Positions 8,197-18,621 of a stretch of DNA of 49,518 nt are shown here, piece by piece. Positions within the stretch are counted from its first letter, which is position 1. Each line of letters begins with the position of its first letter. Location: positions 1 through 49,518 of the forward strand of contig NZ_LDJG01000031.1 of the NCBI RefSeq assembly GCF_001431425.1, given 5' to 3'. Below the pieces are notes generated by a model that did no database searches, was not told the DNA's origin, and worked only from the letters and a program-made list of their open reading frames with translations. The DNA is from Stenotrophomonas nitritireducens. Lineage in GTDB: Bacteria > Pseudomonadota > Gammaproteobacteria > Xanthomonadales > Xanthomonadaceae. Made by a program: the position numbers and the translations under genes.

Positions 8197-9957
8197 ATGC
8201 TCCTGCTCCTGCTGGCCTATCTCGGCGGTGTGCTCACCCTTCTCAGCCCGTGCATCCTGCCGGTGCTGCCCTTCGTGTTCGCGCGCCCGGACCGGCCGTT
8301 CCTGCGCAGCGGCCTGCCGCTGCTGGCCGGCATGGCGCTGATGTTCGTGGTCGTCGCCAGCCTAGCGGCGGTCGGCAGCCGCTGGGTGGTGCAGGCCAAC
8401 CAGGCCGGGCGCTGGATCGCGCTGGTGGTGATGGCGATCTTCGCGCTGGCCTTGCTGTGGCCCGCGCTGGCGGGCCGGCTGCTGTCGCCGCTGCAGCGTA
8501 TCGGGGGACGGCTGGATGCGTCGGCCGGCGACGGCGGTGGCATCGGCAGCTCGCTGCTGATCGGCGTCGCCACCGGTCTGCTGTGGGCGCCGTGCGCCGG
8601 ACCGATCCTGGGCCTGATCCTCACCGGTGCGGCGCTGCAGGGGGCGAACATCGGCACCAGCGGCCTGCTGCTGGCTTATGCCTTAGGGGCGGCGACATCG
8701 CTGGCGTTGGCGCTATGGATCGGTGGCCGCGTGTTCGCCGCGCTGAAGCGGTACCTGGGCGCGGGTGAATGGATCCGGCGCGGGCTGGGCGCTGCGGCGT
8801 TGCTGGCGGTGGTCGCGATCGCCATGGGCTGGGACACCGGCGTGCTGACCCGGTTGTCGACCGTAAGCACCGCGCGCCTGGAGCAGGGGCTGCTCGACGC
8901 GCTGCCCGCGCATGAACCGGAGGCGGGCGGTTCGATGATGATGATGGCCGCGAGCGATGCCGCGCCGCCGGCGTTGCCGGTCGAAGGCACGCTGCCGTCG
9001 CTGGCCGGTGCCACCGGCTGGCTCAACAGCCCGCCACTGGATGCGCAGGCGCTGCGTGGCAAGGTGGTGCTGGTCGATTTCTGGACCTACTCCTGTATCA
9101 ACTGCCTGCGCGCGCTGCCGCATGTGCGCCAATGGTACGAGCGCTATCGCGATCACGGGCTGGTGGTGGTCGGCGTGCATGCGCCGGAGTTCGCGTTCGA
9201 GCGCGACGTGCGCAACGTGCAGCGGGCGGTGCAGGACCTGGGCGTCACCTGGCCGGTCGCGCTCGACAACGATTTCGCGATCTGGCGCGGCTTCGGCAAC
9301 CGCTACTGGCCGGCGCATTACTTCATCGACGCGCAGGGGCGCATCCGCGCCCATCATTTCGGCGAGGGCGATTACGAGGAATCCGAGCGGATCATCCGCG
9401 CGCTGCTGCGCGAAGCCGGCAGCGCCTTGCCCGACGACGCGATGCCCGCCATGTCCGCCATGTCTGCGCCGCGCGGTGGCGTCGAGCGCGAGGCGGACAT
9501 GGGCAACCTGCGCTCGCCGGAAACCTACATCGGCCATGCGCGCGCGGAGAATTTCGTGTCGCCCGGCGGGCTGCGCGCGGGCAAGGCGTTCGACTACACC
9601 GTGCCGGCCACGCTGCGACTCAACCAATGGGCGCTGGGCGGACGCTGGATCGTCGGCGATGAGGATGCGCGGCTGCGACAAGGGGGCGGCCGCATCGCAT
9701 TCCGCTTCCATGCGCGCGACCTGCATCTGGTGCTGGCGCCGGAAGCAGCCGGCAGGCCGGTGCGCTTCAAGGTGCGCATCGACGGTCATGCGCCAGGCGC
9801 CATGGCCGGCGGCGACGTGACCGCCGATGGCGATGGGCAGGTGGACGGCAATCGCCTTTACCAGCTGATCCGCCAGGACGGCGCGGTGGAGGACCGCAGC
9901 TTCGAGATCGAGTTCCTCGATCCGGGCGTGCGCGCCTACGCCTTTACCTTTGGTTGA
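8197..9957 (+). CDS. DipZ-like thiol:disulfide interchange protein (CcdA-like membrane domain plus thioredoxin)
   Basis: 586 residues. The N-terminal half is a CcdA/DsbD-beta type electron carrier of about six membrane segments with the characteristic cysteines Cys19 (LSPCILP) and Cys133 (WAPCAGP). A periplasmic linker with a short Met run (248-251) leads to a thioredoxin/TlpA-like domain with redox motif YSCINCL (Cys301, Cys304). The last about 150 residues form the beta-rich C-terminal domain known from mycobacterial DipZ. The expected role is passing electrons from cytosolic thioredoxin across the inner membrane. Its position between msrB and msrA makes those two periplasmic reductases the likely clients. 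It starts 34 bases after msrB and ends 16 before msrA. Confidence 0.9.
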   Translation: MLLLLLAYLGGVLTLLSPCILPVLPFVFARPDRPFLRSGLPLLAGMALMFVVVASLAAVGSRWVVQANQAGRWIALVVMAIFALALLWPALAGRLLSPLQRIGGRLDASAGDGGGIGSSLLIGVATGLLWAPCAGPILGLILTGAALQGANIGTSGLLLAYALGAATSLALALWIGGRVFAALKRYLGAGEWIRRGLGAAALLAVVAIAMGWDTGVLTRLSTVSTARLEQGLLDALPAHEPEAGGSMMMMAASDAAPPALPVEGTLPSLAGATGWLNSPPLDAQALRGKVVLVDFWTYSCINCLRALPHVRQWYERYRDHGLVVVGVHAPEFAFERDVRNVQRAVQDLGVTWPVALDNDFAIWRGFGNRYWPAHYFIDAQGRIRAHHFGEGDYEESERIIRALLREAGSALPDDAMPAMSAMSAPRGGVEREADMGNLRSPETYIGHARAENFVSPGGLRAGKAFDYTVPATLRLNQWALGGRWIVGDEDARLRQGGGRIAFRFHARDLHLVLAPEAAGRPVRFKVRIDGHAPGAMAGGDVTADGDGQVDGNRLYQLIRQDGAVEDRSFEIEFLDPGVRAYAFTFG

Positions 9958-9973
9958 CCCAAGGAGGCCGGCG

Positions 9974-10708
9974 ATGAAGCCTGCGATGGAAAAATGGGTT
10001 GCCGGCGGCGTTGCCGTCCTTGTCGCCGGCTTGCTGGTGGCGGGAGTGCTCAGCCTCGATCGCCCGGTGCACGCCGCCGCCGTAGCGGTGCGCGTGCCAG
10101 CGCCTGCCGGCATCGCCGATCTGCGCCAGCCCGGTGTGATGCATGCCCGCGTGGTATTCGCCGGTGGCTGCTTCTGGGGTGTGCAGGGCGTGTTCCAGCA
10201 TGTGAAGGGCGTGGAGAGCGCGGTGTCCGGTTACATCGGTGGCAGCGCGGCCGACGCCCGCTATGCGCGCGTGGGCACGGGCACGACCGGCCACGCCGAA
10301 GCGGTGCAGGTGACCTACGACCCGGCGCAGGTCGGCTACGCGCAGTTGCTGCAGGTGTTCTTCTCGGTGGTGCACGACCCCACGCAGCTGGACCGGCAGG
10401 GGCCGGACCGTGGCAGCCAGTATCGTTCGGCGGTCTATGCCGACGACGCGGCGCAGCGCGCGGCGACGCTGGCCTATATCGACCAGTTGCAGCGCAGCGG
10501 CGTGTTCGCCGCGCCGGTGGTGACCCGGGTCGATGGCGGCAAGCGCTTCTATCCGGCGGAGGAATACCACCAGGACTATCTCGTCCTGCATCCGGACGCG
10601 CCCTACATCCGCATCAACGACCTGCCGAAGATCGAGGCGCTGAAGCGGCAGTATCCGGCGCTCTACCGTGACAGGCCACGACGGGTGGCGACCTTGTCGG
10701 TGCGTTGA
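9974..10708 (+). CDS. msrA: Membrane-anchored peptide-methionine (S)-S-oxide reductase
   Basis: Reduces S-methionine sulfoxide and so complements MsrB stereochemically. The ATG at 9974 follows a near-perfect AAGGAGG at 9961-9967 and gives 244 residues. Residues 8-27 form an N-terminal membrane anchor or signal sequence, so the enzyme is periplasmic like its operon partners. The catalytic motif GGCFWG has Cys66. The conserved downstream segments GTGTTGHAEAVQVTYDP and QGPDRGSQYRSAVY are present, as is the EEYHQDYL motif. There is no obvious C-terminal recycling cysteine, again pointing to the DipZ-like protein as reductant. A very strong hairpin follows the stop. Confidence 0.95.
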   Translation: MKPAMEKWVAGGVAVLVAGLLVAGVLSLDRPVHAAAVAVRVPAPAGIADLRQPGVMHARVVFAGGCFWGVQGVFQHVKGVESAVSGYIGGSAADARYARVGTGTTGHAEAVQVTYDPAQVGYAQLLQVFFSVVHDPTQLDRQGPDRGSQYRSAVYADDAAQRAATLAYIDQLQRSGVFAAPVVTRVDGGKRFYPAEEYHQDYLVLHPDAPYIRINDLPKIEALKRQYPALYRDRPRRVATLSVR

Positions 10709-10731
10709 TGGCAGCTCCGGCGGGGGAAACG

Positions 10732-10767
10732 CGACGGGCCGCCGGTGGTGCCACCGGCGGCCCGTCG
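10732..10767. terminator. Bidirectional hairpin between msrA and gst
   Basis: A perfect 17-pair stem (10732-10748 with 10751-10767) with a two-base nominal loop, between the converging ends of msrA and the GST gene. GTTC follows on the plus side, and the minus side runs into GTTTCCCCC. It probably ends both transcripts. Confidence 0.75.
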
Positions 10768-10786
10768 TTCATGCGGCGCTGCGCGC

Positions 10787-11404
10787 TTACTCCAGGCCTT
10801 CGGCCTTGAGCGCCGCCTGCACGGCCGGATCGGCCTGCATGCGCTGTTCGAAGCGGTCCAGCGCGTCCATGCCGGCCAGGTCGATCTTGAGGCCACGCGC
10901 CCAGCGCAGGGTCACGTAGGTATAGGCATCGGCGATGGACGGACGCGGCGTGCCGCCCAGCCAGTCCACCTGCGCCAGGCGGTCGTCGAGGCGCTGGTAC
11001 AGGGTCTTCAGCTTGTCGCGCGAATTCTGCTGGGTGCGGGCGATGACCGCCTCGTCTTCCAGATACTTGGTCGAGCCGAAGATCGGGTAGTACACCGGAT
11101 GCAGGTCGGCATTGACGAAGGACAGCCAACGGTTGACCTCGGCGCGGGTGCGCGGGTCGCTGCCGCCATCCAGACCGGCGGCCGGCGCCTTGTCGCAGAT
11201 GTAGTGCAGGATGGCCGCGTTCTGGGTCAGTACCCAGCCGCCATCCTCCAGCACCGGCACCGCACCGGCCGGGTTCATGGCCATGTACTCGGGCGACTTC
11301 ATGGTCGCGTAGTCCACGATCTGCACCTGGAAGGGCAGGCCGGACCAGATCAGCGCGATGTGGTCGGCCAGGGAGCAGGCGCCGGGCTTGGTGTAGAGCT
11401 TCAT
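10787..11404 (-). CDS. gst: Glutathione S-transferase, beta class
   Basis: 205 residues. The start MKLYTKPGACSLADHI matches bacterial beta-class GSTs such as E. coli GstA, with the active-site Cys10. The thioredoxin-like N-terminal domain has the glutathione-binding MNPAGAVPVLEDGG (cis-proline in the VPVLE turn) and LTQNAAILHYI. The all-helical C-terminal domain includes the capping motif PRPSIADAYTYV. It conjugates glutathione to electrophiles in the cytosol; the particular substrate cannot be told from sequence. A GAGG site precedes the ATG. The gene is followed by the shared terminator hairpin at 10732-10767. Confidence 0.93.
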   Translation of the reverse strand: MKLYTKPGACSLADHIALIWSGLPFQVQIVDYATMKSPEYMAMNPAGAVPVLEDGGWVLTQNAAILHYICDKAPAAGLDGGSDPRTRAEVNRWLSFVNADLHPVYYPIFGSTKYLEDEAVIARTQQNSRDKLKTLYQRLDDRLAQVDWLGGTPRPSIADAYTYVTLRWARGLKIDLAGMDALDRFEQRMQADPAVQAALKAEGLE

Positions 11405-11495
11405 CGGGTACCTCGGGGGTGGAATGATCCCCGCATTATCGTCCCGGGCGCGTCGGCTGGCGTGACTGCCGCCGTTACGCGGTGGCTTCGCCGCG

Positions 11496-11954
11496 TCAGG
11501 AGGCGCGCGGCTTGAGCGACTGCACCTTGTAGAAGGTGTGCCCGCCGATGGTGGCTACCTGGTAGGCATTGCGCCAGCTCGGGCTGGCGATGGCGTGCGC
11601 GGCGAAATGGCTGGCGCCCGGCACGATCTCCTTGCGCTGGCCGGCCGGCAGGGCCCAGTTGCGCTCGGCGGCGAAGGCCACGTCCACGGCCTCGGCCCAG
11701 GCGTCGTTGTTGCGCAGCTGGGTGTCCGGCGCCACCAGCGTCGGGGCGAACTGCTTGCGTGCGGTCACCACCTGGCACATCGAGTCGCCCCACAGCCCGC
11801 TGTCGAGGCGGCGCAACGCGACTTCGGCCACGGCCTGCTGGCCGCGAAGGGTCTGGTCGCGGGCTTCCAGATAGACGGTGGTACTCAGGCACAACGAATC
11901 GGCGGCCGGCTGCGGCAACAACTGCGACAGCCAGAGAATCCAGGCCAGTTTCAT
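11496..11954 (-). CDS. Cell wall hydrolase, SleB/CwlJ family
   Basis: 152 residues from the ATG at 11954, preceded on its strand by a GGAGAC ribosome site. A short signal peptide (MKLAWILWLSQLLPQPAADS) suggests export to the periplasm. The rest matches the SleB/Hydrolase_2 fold: STTVYLEARDQTLRGQQAVAEVALRR with the presumed catalytic Glu30, SMCQVVTARKQF, and GASHFAAHAIASPSW. In spore formers this family cleaves cortex peptidoglycan. In Gram-negative bacteria the members are presumed lytic transglycosylases of cell-wall turnover. Starting at an upstream ATG (12035) would bury the signal peptide, so that start is rejected. The neighbours offer no functional hint. Confidence 0.88.
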   Translation of the reverse strand: MKLAWILWLSQLLPQPAADSLCLSTTVYLEARDQTLRGQQAVAEVALRRLDSGLWGDSMCQVVTARKQFAPTLVAPDTQLRNNDAWAEAVDVAFAAERNWALPAGQRKEIVPGASHFAAHAIASPSWRNAYQVATIGGHTFYKVQSLKPRAS

Positions 11955-12500
11955 AGGTCTCCTTGCTCCGTGTGGGCCGCAACCTGCCTGTTCCTCGGCA
12001 TGCGAGGAGAACCGGACGACTGGGCTTGGCGTCATGGGGAGGCGGCCATGGCATCGGGGCCGCCCCGTGGGCAGTCCCCGATCACCGATCCTGGGGCTGC
12101 GCCGTGCTCACCAGAACTGGGGGGTGAGCAGAAAGTCGGCGCAAGGTAGGGGGCTGATCCCAAACTCATCCTGAATGCGGATTCTTGACATTCAGCTTCG
12201 TTGCAGAGACCGGAATTGCCGCCGGAGTGCCGCGGAAGGCGTTTCCTGACCGGCTCCAGGTGTGTTTTGTGCCAGGAAAAAACGGCAGGAAAGCCGCTTT
12301 CACGGCGAAGTCGCCCGAGGGGCGCAAATAGCGCGGGCGCCATGAAAAACAGGCATTGGCCGCCGTGGGATGGCGCATGCGTGCCGGCGTGGGAAGCCGG
12401 CACCGCGCGACGATTTCCGGGCGGCCCGCCGATGTCCGTATGCATCGGCCACCGGCAGGCCATGGCGATCGGGCCGGAATCGGTCAGGGGGGAGTGGGGG
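11955..12500. other. Gene-poor 546-base gap with a decayed repeat
   Basis: No credible gene on either strand. It holds an inverted repeat CTGAATG/CATTCAG at 12171-12177 and 12189-12195 overlapping a TTGACA hexamer (12185-12190), and a copy of the dispersed element also found at 19555-19660 (here on the minus strand, about 12260-12355). Confidence 0.6.
12260..12355 (-). repeat. Dispersed element, diverged copy B
   Basis: Read on the minus strand, this holds ATGGCGC...GCGCCCC, a short gap, then TTCGCCGTGAAAGCGGC followed by TTTCCTGCCGTTTTTTCCTG. Over the last 38 bases it is almost the same as plus-strand 19617-19655. In copy A the GTG starts a lipoprotein signal peptide. Here the same frame runs on without a lipobox, so this copy seems to be a relic or a non-coding use of the element. 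Confidence 0.55.
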
Positions 12501-14594
<2,094 letters not shown>

Positions 14595-15227
14595 TCAGTC
14601 CGTCGAAGGCGCCACGCTCGGCGACGCCGCGGCAACGCGGCGGTCGAACAGGGGCAGGGTGATCCCGCACAGCGGCCCGATCAGCAGGGCGAAAGCCAGG
14701 GTGCCAAGGCCGGCGTTGCCGCCCAGCAACCACCCTGCCGTGAGCGCCGTCGCCTCGATCAAGGTGCGTACCTTCCAGATGGCCCAGCCGCTGCGCGCGT
14801 GCAGGCCGGTCATCAGCCCGTCGCGCGGCCCGGGGCCCAGGCGCGCACCTATATATAGGCCGGTCGCGATCGCCAGCAGCACCAGGCCCGCGGTAAACAG
14901 CAGCACCTGCCAGAGCAGCCCCTGCGCGGCGGGCACCATGTACAGGCCGAGCTGGGCGCTGGGGCCGATCAGCAGGACGTTCAGCACCGTGCCCAGCCCC
15001 GGGCGCTGCCGCAGCGGCCACCACATCAGCAGGACGGCGACGCCCACGAGGTTGGTGACCAGGCCGAAAGCCAGCCCGCTGCGCAGCGAAACGCCCTGCG
15101 CCAGCACGTCCCAGGGCGCGATGCCGATACCGGCGCGGATCATCAGCGCCGAGGCGATGCCGAACAGGAACAGGCCGAGCAGCAGCTGCGACAGGCGCAG
15201 GAAGAACGGAAATGACGGCATCGGCAT
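14595..15227 (-). CDS. YczE/YyaS-like integral membrane protein
   Basis: 210 residues and about five hydrophobic spans: LSQLLLGLFLFGIASALMI, GLAFGLVTNLVGVAVLLMWW, LLWQVLLFTAGLVLLAIATG, then ATALTAGWLLGG and FALLIGPLCGITLPLF. Motifs typical of the YczE family are RAGIGIAPWDVLAQGVS near residue 30 and GPGPRDGLMTGLHAR near residue 130, both with a conserved acidic residue. Bacillus YczE affects surfactin production indirectly; transport activity is not established for the family. The ATG at 15227 is preferred, though one at 15221 is equally possible and neither has a clear ribosome site. Confidence 0.78.
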   Translation of the reverse strand: MPMPSFPFFLRLSQLLLGLFLFGIASALMIRAGIGIAPWDVLAQGVSLRSGLAFGLVTNLVGVAVLLMWWPLRQRPGLGTVLNVLLIGPSAQLGLYMVPAAQGLLWQVLLFTAGLVLLAIATGLYIGARLGPGPRDGLMTGLHARSGWAIWKVRTLIEATALTAGWLLGGNAGLGTLAFALLIGPLCGITLPLFDRRVAAASPSVAPSTD

Positions 15228-15320
15228 GTGAAGGCGAAAGTAAGGAGGAACGGGGATGGAGGAGGACGGGTGAAGGGCGTCCGCCTCCCATGCCCCGCGC
15301 ATCGGGCATGCGTCCGTTGC

Positions 15321-16346
15321 TTAGTCCCAGCCTTCGAGCACCAGCTTGCCGACGGTGCTGCCCGATTCCAGCAGCCGGTGCGCTTGGCGCAGGTTGGCCG
15401 CGTTGATCGGACCCAGGCGCCGGGTCAGGGTGGTGCGGAGTTCGCCGGCATCGATCAGGCTCGCGGCGCGGGTGAGGATGCGGTGCTGCTCGATCATGTC
15501 GGCGGTACGGAAACGCGCGCGGGCGAACATGAATTCCCAGTGGATGCCGATGCACTTGGCCTTGTAGGGGTCGCCGATCCGCAGCTCGCCGGCTGGTTCC
15601 ACGACCAGGCCGACATGCCCCTGCGGGGCCAGCAGTTCGCCCAGCGCCTGCCAGTAACGGTCGGTGTCGGCCAGGTTGAGGGCGGCGTCCACCTGCGCAA
15701 TGCCGAGCGCCTGCAACTGTGGCGCCAGCGGCTGGCGGTGGTCGATGACATGCCCGGCGCCCATCTGCAGGCACCACGCGCGGGATTCTTCGCGGGAAGC
15801 GGTCGCCACCACGGTGAATCCCGCATGGCGGCCCAGCTGGATCGCCATCGAACCCACGCCGCCCGCGCCGCCGATGATCAGCAGCACCCGGCCGGCGTTG
15901 CGCCGCCCGTCGAGCTGGTAGGGCATGCGCTGGAACAGCAGCTCCCAGGCCGTGAGCGTGGTCAGCGGCAGGGCCGCGGCCTCGGCGAAGTCCAGCGTGG
16001 CCGGCTTGCGGCCGACCAGCCGTTCGTCCACCAGCTGCAATTGCGCATTGCAGCCGGGCCGGGTGACGTCGCCGGCATAGTAGACCTCGTCTCCCACCTC
16101 GAAGGCGGTCACGCCGGGACCGACGGCCAGCACGGTGCCCGCGGCGTCGAAACCCAGGATGCGGGGCGGGGTTTCCTCGCCCTTGCCCGAACGCCGCAGC
16201 TTGGCGTCCACCGGGTTGACCGAAACGGCCTGCACGCCCACCAGCAGGTCCTGCCCCTGCGGCGCGGCGGGTGGGGGCAGCTCGAAGTCCTCCAGGGCGC
16301 GGGAATCCTCGATCGGCAGGTAGCGGCTCAGGCCGGCAGCTTTCAT
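15321..16346 (-). CDS. Zinc-binding-type alcohol dehydrogenase / quinone oxidoreductase family protein
   Basis: 341-residue medium-chain dehydrogenase/reductase. The GroES-like N-terminal domain has VNPVDAKLRRSG and LGFDAAGTVLAVG. The Rossmann domain has LLIIGGAGGVGSMAIQLGRHAG for NADPH binding, and the tail is TVGKLVLEGWD. The usual catalytic zinc cysteine and the structural four-cysteine lobe are absent. It therefore fits the zinc-independent NADPH:quinone or enone reductase branch (adh_fam_1 type) despite the family name. The substrate is unknown. Its ATG at 16346 faces the ompA promoter region. Confidence 0.88.
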   Translation of the reverse strand: MKAAGLSRYLPIEDSRALEDFELPPPAAPQGQDLLVGVQAVSVNPVDAKLRRSGKGEETPPRILGFDAAGTVLAVGPGVTAFEVGDEVYYAGDVTRPGCNAQLQLVDERLVGRKPATLDFAEAAALPLTTLTAWELLFQRMPYQLDGRRNAGRVLLIIGGAGGVGSMAIQLGRHAGFTVVATASREESRAWCLQMGAGHVIDHRQPLAPQLQALGIAQVDAALNLADTDRYWQALGELLAPQGHVGLVVEPAGELRIGDPYKAKCIGIHWEFMFARARFRTADMIEQHRILTRAASLIDAGELRTTLTRRLGPINAANLRQAHRLLESGSTVGKLVLEGWD

Positions 16347-16730
16347 GGGAAAAGTTCCGTTCGGTGAGGGGAGATCGCCATGATACGCAGGGGCCGTTCA
16401 GGCAAGGGTGACATGGGGCAATGCCGTTGCCGCCATCCGGGGCGGCAAGCCGGCATCTCCACAGGGTGCCGTCCATGGTCTTGAAACGCCCGTCAGGCTT
16501 GGCTCTTGCGCGCTTTTACCAAGCTGTATAGGGTGGCGCTTCACCGGCTCTCCGAAGTCCGGGGCTGCGTCATTTGTTACGCAGCTGTTAACGTCGTCTT
16601 CACGGCTCAGCGCATAATGTGCACCGCGTTGGCGTGCGGAAACGGCCATCTTTCGGACGCGACGAACGAAATCGCTGTGCTGGACCATGCCATTACCGGT
16701 TTCATACCCCCGAAACAAGGAGTTGTATTC
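16347..16730. promoter_or_regulatory. ompA upstream region with candidate -10
   Basis: 384 bases without a gene. A CATAAT hexamer at 16613-16618 lies about 113 bases before the ompA ATG, with a weak TTAACG (16588-16593) at a 19-base spacing. This would give a long 5' leader, as is usual for stable ompA messages. AAGGAG at 16717-16722 is the ribosome site. The frame upstream of the ATG is open to 16506 but shows no protein-like composition. Confidence 0.35.
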
Positions 16731-17840
16731 ATGAACAAGAAGATCCTTACCGCCGCGCTGCTGGGTGGTCTGGCATTTGCCCAGGCCGCGTCGGCACAGG
16801 AATTCGACGACCGCTGGTACCTGACCGGTTCGGCCGGCTTCAACTTCCAGGACAGCGATCGTGGCACCAATGACGCTCCGTTCGTGACCCTGGGCCTGGG
16901 CAAGTTCATCAGCCCGAACTGGTCGCTGGACGGCGAGCTGAACTACCAGAACCCGAACTTCGACAAGAACCAGGACCTGAACTGGTCGCAGTACGGCGCG
17001 TCGCTGGACCTGCGTCGCCACTTCATCCAGGACGGCCGTGGCTGGAACCCGTACCTGCTGTTCGGCCTGGGCTACCAGAAGGCCGAGGAAGAGTACGTCA
17101 TCAACTCGCCGAACTCTCCGGCCAAGCGCAAGGACGGCAACCTGGCCGCCAAGGTCGGCGCTGGTCTGCAGACCACCTTCGACAAGCGCATCGCCGTGCG
17201 TGCTGAAATCGCCTATCGCGCCGATTTCGACGACCAGAGCGTGAACCCGCGCCTGGCCGGCAAGGACAACGACTGGTTCGGCGACGTGCTGGCTTCGGTC
17301 GGCGTCGTGATCCCGCTGGGTCCGGCCCCGGTCGCCGCCGTTGCTCCGCCGCCGCCGGCTCCGGTCGCGCCGAGCTGCGCCGACCTGGACGACGATGGTG
17401 ACGGCGTCAACAACTGCGACGACAAGTGCCCGAACTCGCAGCCGGGCCAGATCGTCGGTCCGGATGGCTGCCCGGTGCCGGTGTCGATCGACCTGAAGGG
17501 CGTGAACTTCGACTTCGACAAGTCGACCCTGCGTCCGGATGCCGTCGCGATCCTGAGCGAGGCCAGCGAGATCCTGAAGCGTTACCCGGAACTGCGCGTT
17601 GAAGTCGCCGGTCACACCGACTCGAAGGGTACCGACGCCTACAACCAGAAGCTGTCCGAGCGTCGCGCCAAGGCGGTGTACGACTACCTGGCCGGCCACG
17701 GCGTCGACGCTTCGCGCATGATCGGCCCGATCGGCTACGGCAAGAGCCGTCCGATCGCTCCGAACACCAACCCGGATGGTTCGGACAATCCGGAAGGTCG
17801 CGCCAAGAACCGTCGCACCGAGCTGAACGTCCAGAACTGA
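16731..17840 (+). CDS. ompA: OmpA-family outer membrane protein
   Basis: 369 residues. The signal peptide is MNKKILTAALLGGLAFAQAASAQ. Next comes an eight-stranded barrel of about 180 residues alternating polar and aromatic residues, with YLTGSAGFNFQDS and NPYLLFGLGYQKA. A Pro/Ala linker (VAAVAPPPPAPVAP) leads to a thrombospondin-type-3-like calcium-binding stretch (DLDDDGDGVNNCDDKCPNS) and a C-terminal OmpA peptidoglycan-binding domain (VNFDFDKSTLRPDA, VEVAGHTDSKGTDAYNQKLSERR, NRRTELNV). It ties the outer membrane to the cell wall. Codon choice is more restricted than in the neighbours, suggesting high expression. A textbook terminator follows. Confidence 0.97.
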   Translation: MNKKILTAALLGGLAFAQAASAQEFDDRWYLTGSAGFNFQDSDRGTNDAPFVTLGLGKFISPNWSLDGELNYQNPNFDKNQDLNWSQYGASLDLRRHFIQDGRGWNPYLLFGLGYQKAEEEYVINSPNSPAKRKDGNLAAKVGAGLQTTFDKRIAVRAEIAYRADFDDQSVNPRLAGKDNDWFGDVLASVGVVIPLGPAPVAAVAPPPPAPVAPSCADLDDDGDGVNNCDDKCPNSQPGQIVGPDGCPVPVSIDLKGVNFDFDKSTLRPDAVAILSEASEILKRYPELRVEVAGHTDSKGTDAYNQKLSERRAKAVYDYLAGHGVDASRMIGPIGYGKSRPIAPNTNPDGSDNPEGRAKNRRTELNVQN

Positions 17841-17861
17841 TCGGACGTATCGGTTGATCCG

Positions 17862-17896
17862 AACAAGGCCCGGCGCAAGCCGGGCCTTGTTTTTTC
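17862..17896 (+). terminator. Intrinsic terminator of ompA
   Basis: Perfect 13-pair stem (17862-17874 with 17879-17891), GCAA loop, then a run of T to 17895. It lies 21 bases after the ompA stop. Confidence 0.92.
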
Positions 17897-18118
17897 TGCC
17901 GCCGCCCGGGCGGCATGGCTTTCCGATGCCGTGCGCCGGCGAAGCGGAAATCGTTCCCGGCCCTCTTCCGCATGCATGGCGCGGTGACCTGGCGCCGCGT
18001 GGCAGGACGATGGCGGGCGATCCGGTGGATGGCGCCTGGCAAAGCGCGCATCGAATGGTTGAAAGCCCTGTGGGGCATGCCTACACTCGCGGCGTTCTCT
18101 GCCCGAATGGAATTACCG

Positions 18119-18607
18119 ATGCTGCGTATCGCACTGGCCGGCGCCATGGCCCTGGTTCTCATCCCCGCCGCCCACGCAGCCGTCGATTGTTCGGCCAGCG
18201 CCGTCGTGCCGCCGCCGTTGCCGGCCACGGTGATCGAGCCGGTCGCCGTTGAGCTGTATGCCCGCCCGGGGCAGCTGGGCATGCCGGCGGGGGTGCTGAC
18301 GTCGAATTTCAGCGACGACCAGTCGCTCGACCGCGTGCTGATGCGCCTGCGCGTGGAAAGCTGCAACAACGTCGCCAGCGCGATGCCGGCGCGCCCGGCG
18401 ATCAACGCCAACGACCCGGCGGCCTACAAGCCGCAGACGCAGTACGACAACACGCCCTGGCGCTTCGACATGAGCCAGAACGGCAAGCGCATGACCGCCG
18501 ACGAGTTCGACGCCTGGATGAAGGCGCGCGGTGTGCGCGTGGTCAAGGCGGCGGCCCCGGCCGCCGAAGGTGCGGCGGAAGCCAAGCCTGCGGCCGAGAT
18601 CAAGTAA
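18119..18607 (+). CDS. Exported protein with C-terminal FDAWMK motif
   Basis: 162 residues from the ATG at 18119 (one at 18107 is also possible). The signal peptide is MLRIALAGAMALVLIPAAHA with likely cleavage after AHA. Two cysteines (in VDCSAS and VESCNN) could form a periplasmic disulfide. The C-terminal part carries WRFDMSQNGKRMTADEFDAW followed by MKARGVRVV. The same pattern ends the lipoprotein at 19622. The tail is Ala/Glu/Lys-rich and probably disordered. I know no function for this motif. The gene stands alone between the ompA terminator and a hairpin at 18644. Confidence 0.75.
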   Translation: MLRIALAGAMALVLIPAAHAAVDCSASAVVPPPLPATVIEPVAVELYARPGQLGMPAGVLTSNFSDDQSLDRVLMRLRVESCNNVASAMPARPAINANDPAAYKPQTQYDNTPWRFDMSQNGKRMTADEFDAWMKARGVRVVKAAAPAAEGAAEAKPAAEIK

Positions 18608-18621
18608 CGCAAGCTGCCCGG

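Noticed and set aside
12166..12378. 70-codon minus-strand frame in the 12-kb gap
   Set aside because: It translates the decayed dispersed element. There is no lipobox or plausible ribosome site, so it is treated as a repeat rather than a gene.
16506..16730. 75-codon in-frame extension of OmpA
   Set aside because: It would bury the signal peptide. The ATG at 16731 has a clear AAGGAG and the extension contains the likely promoter.
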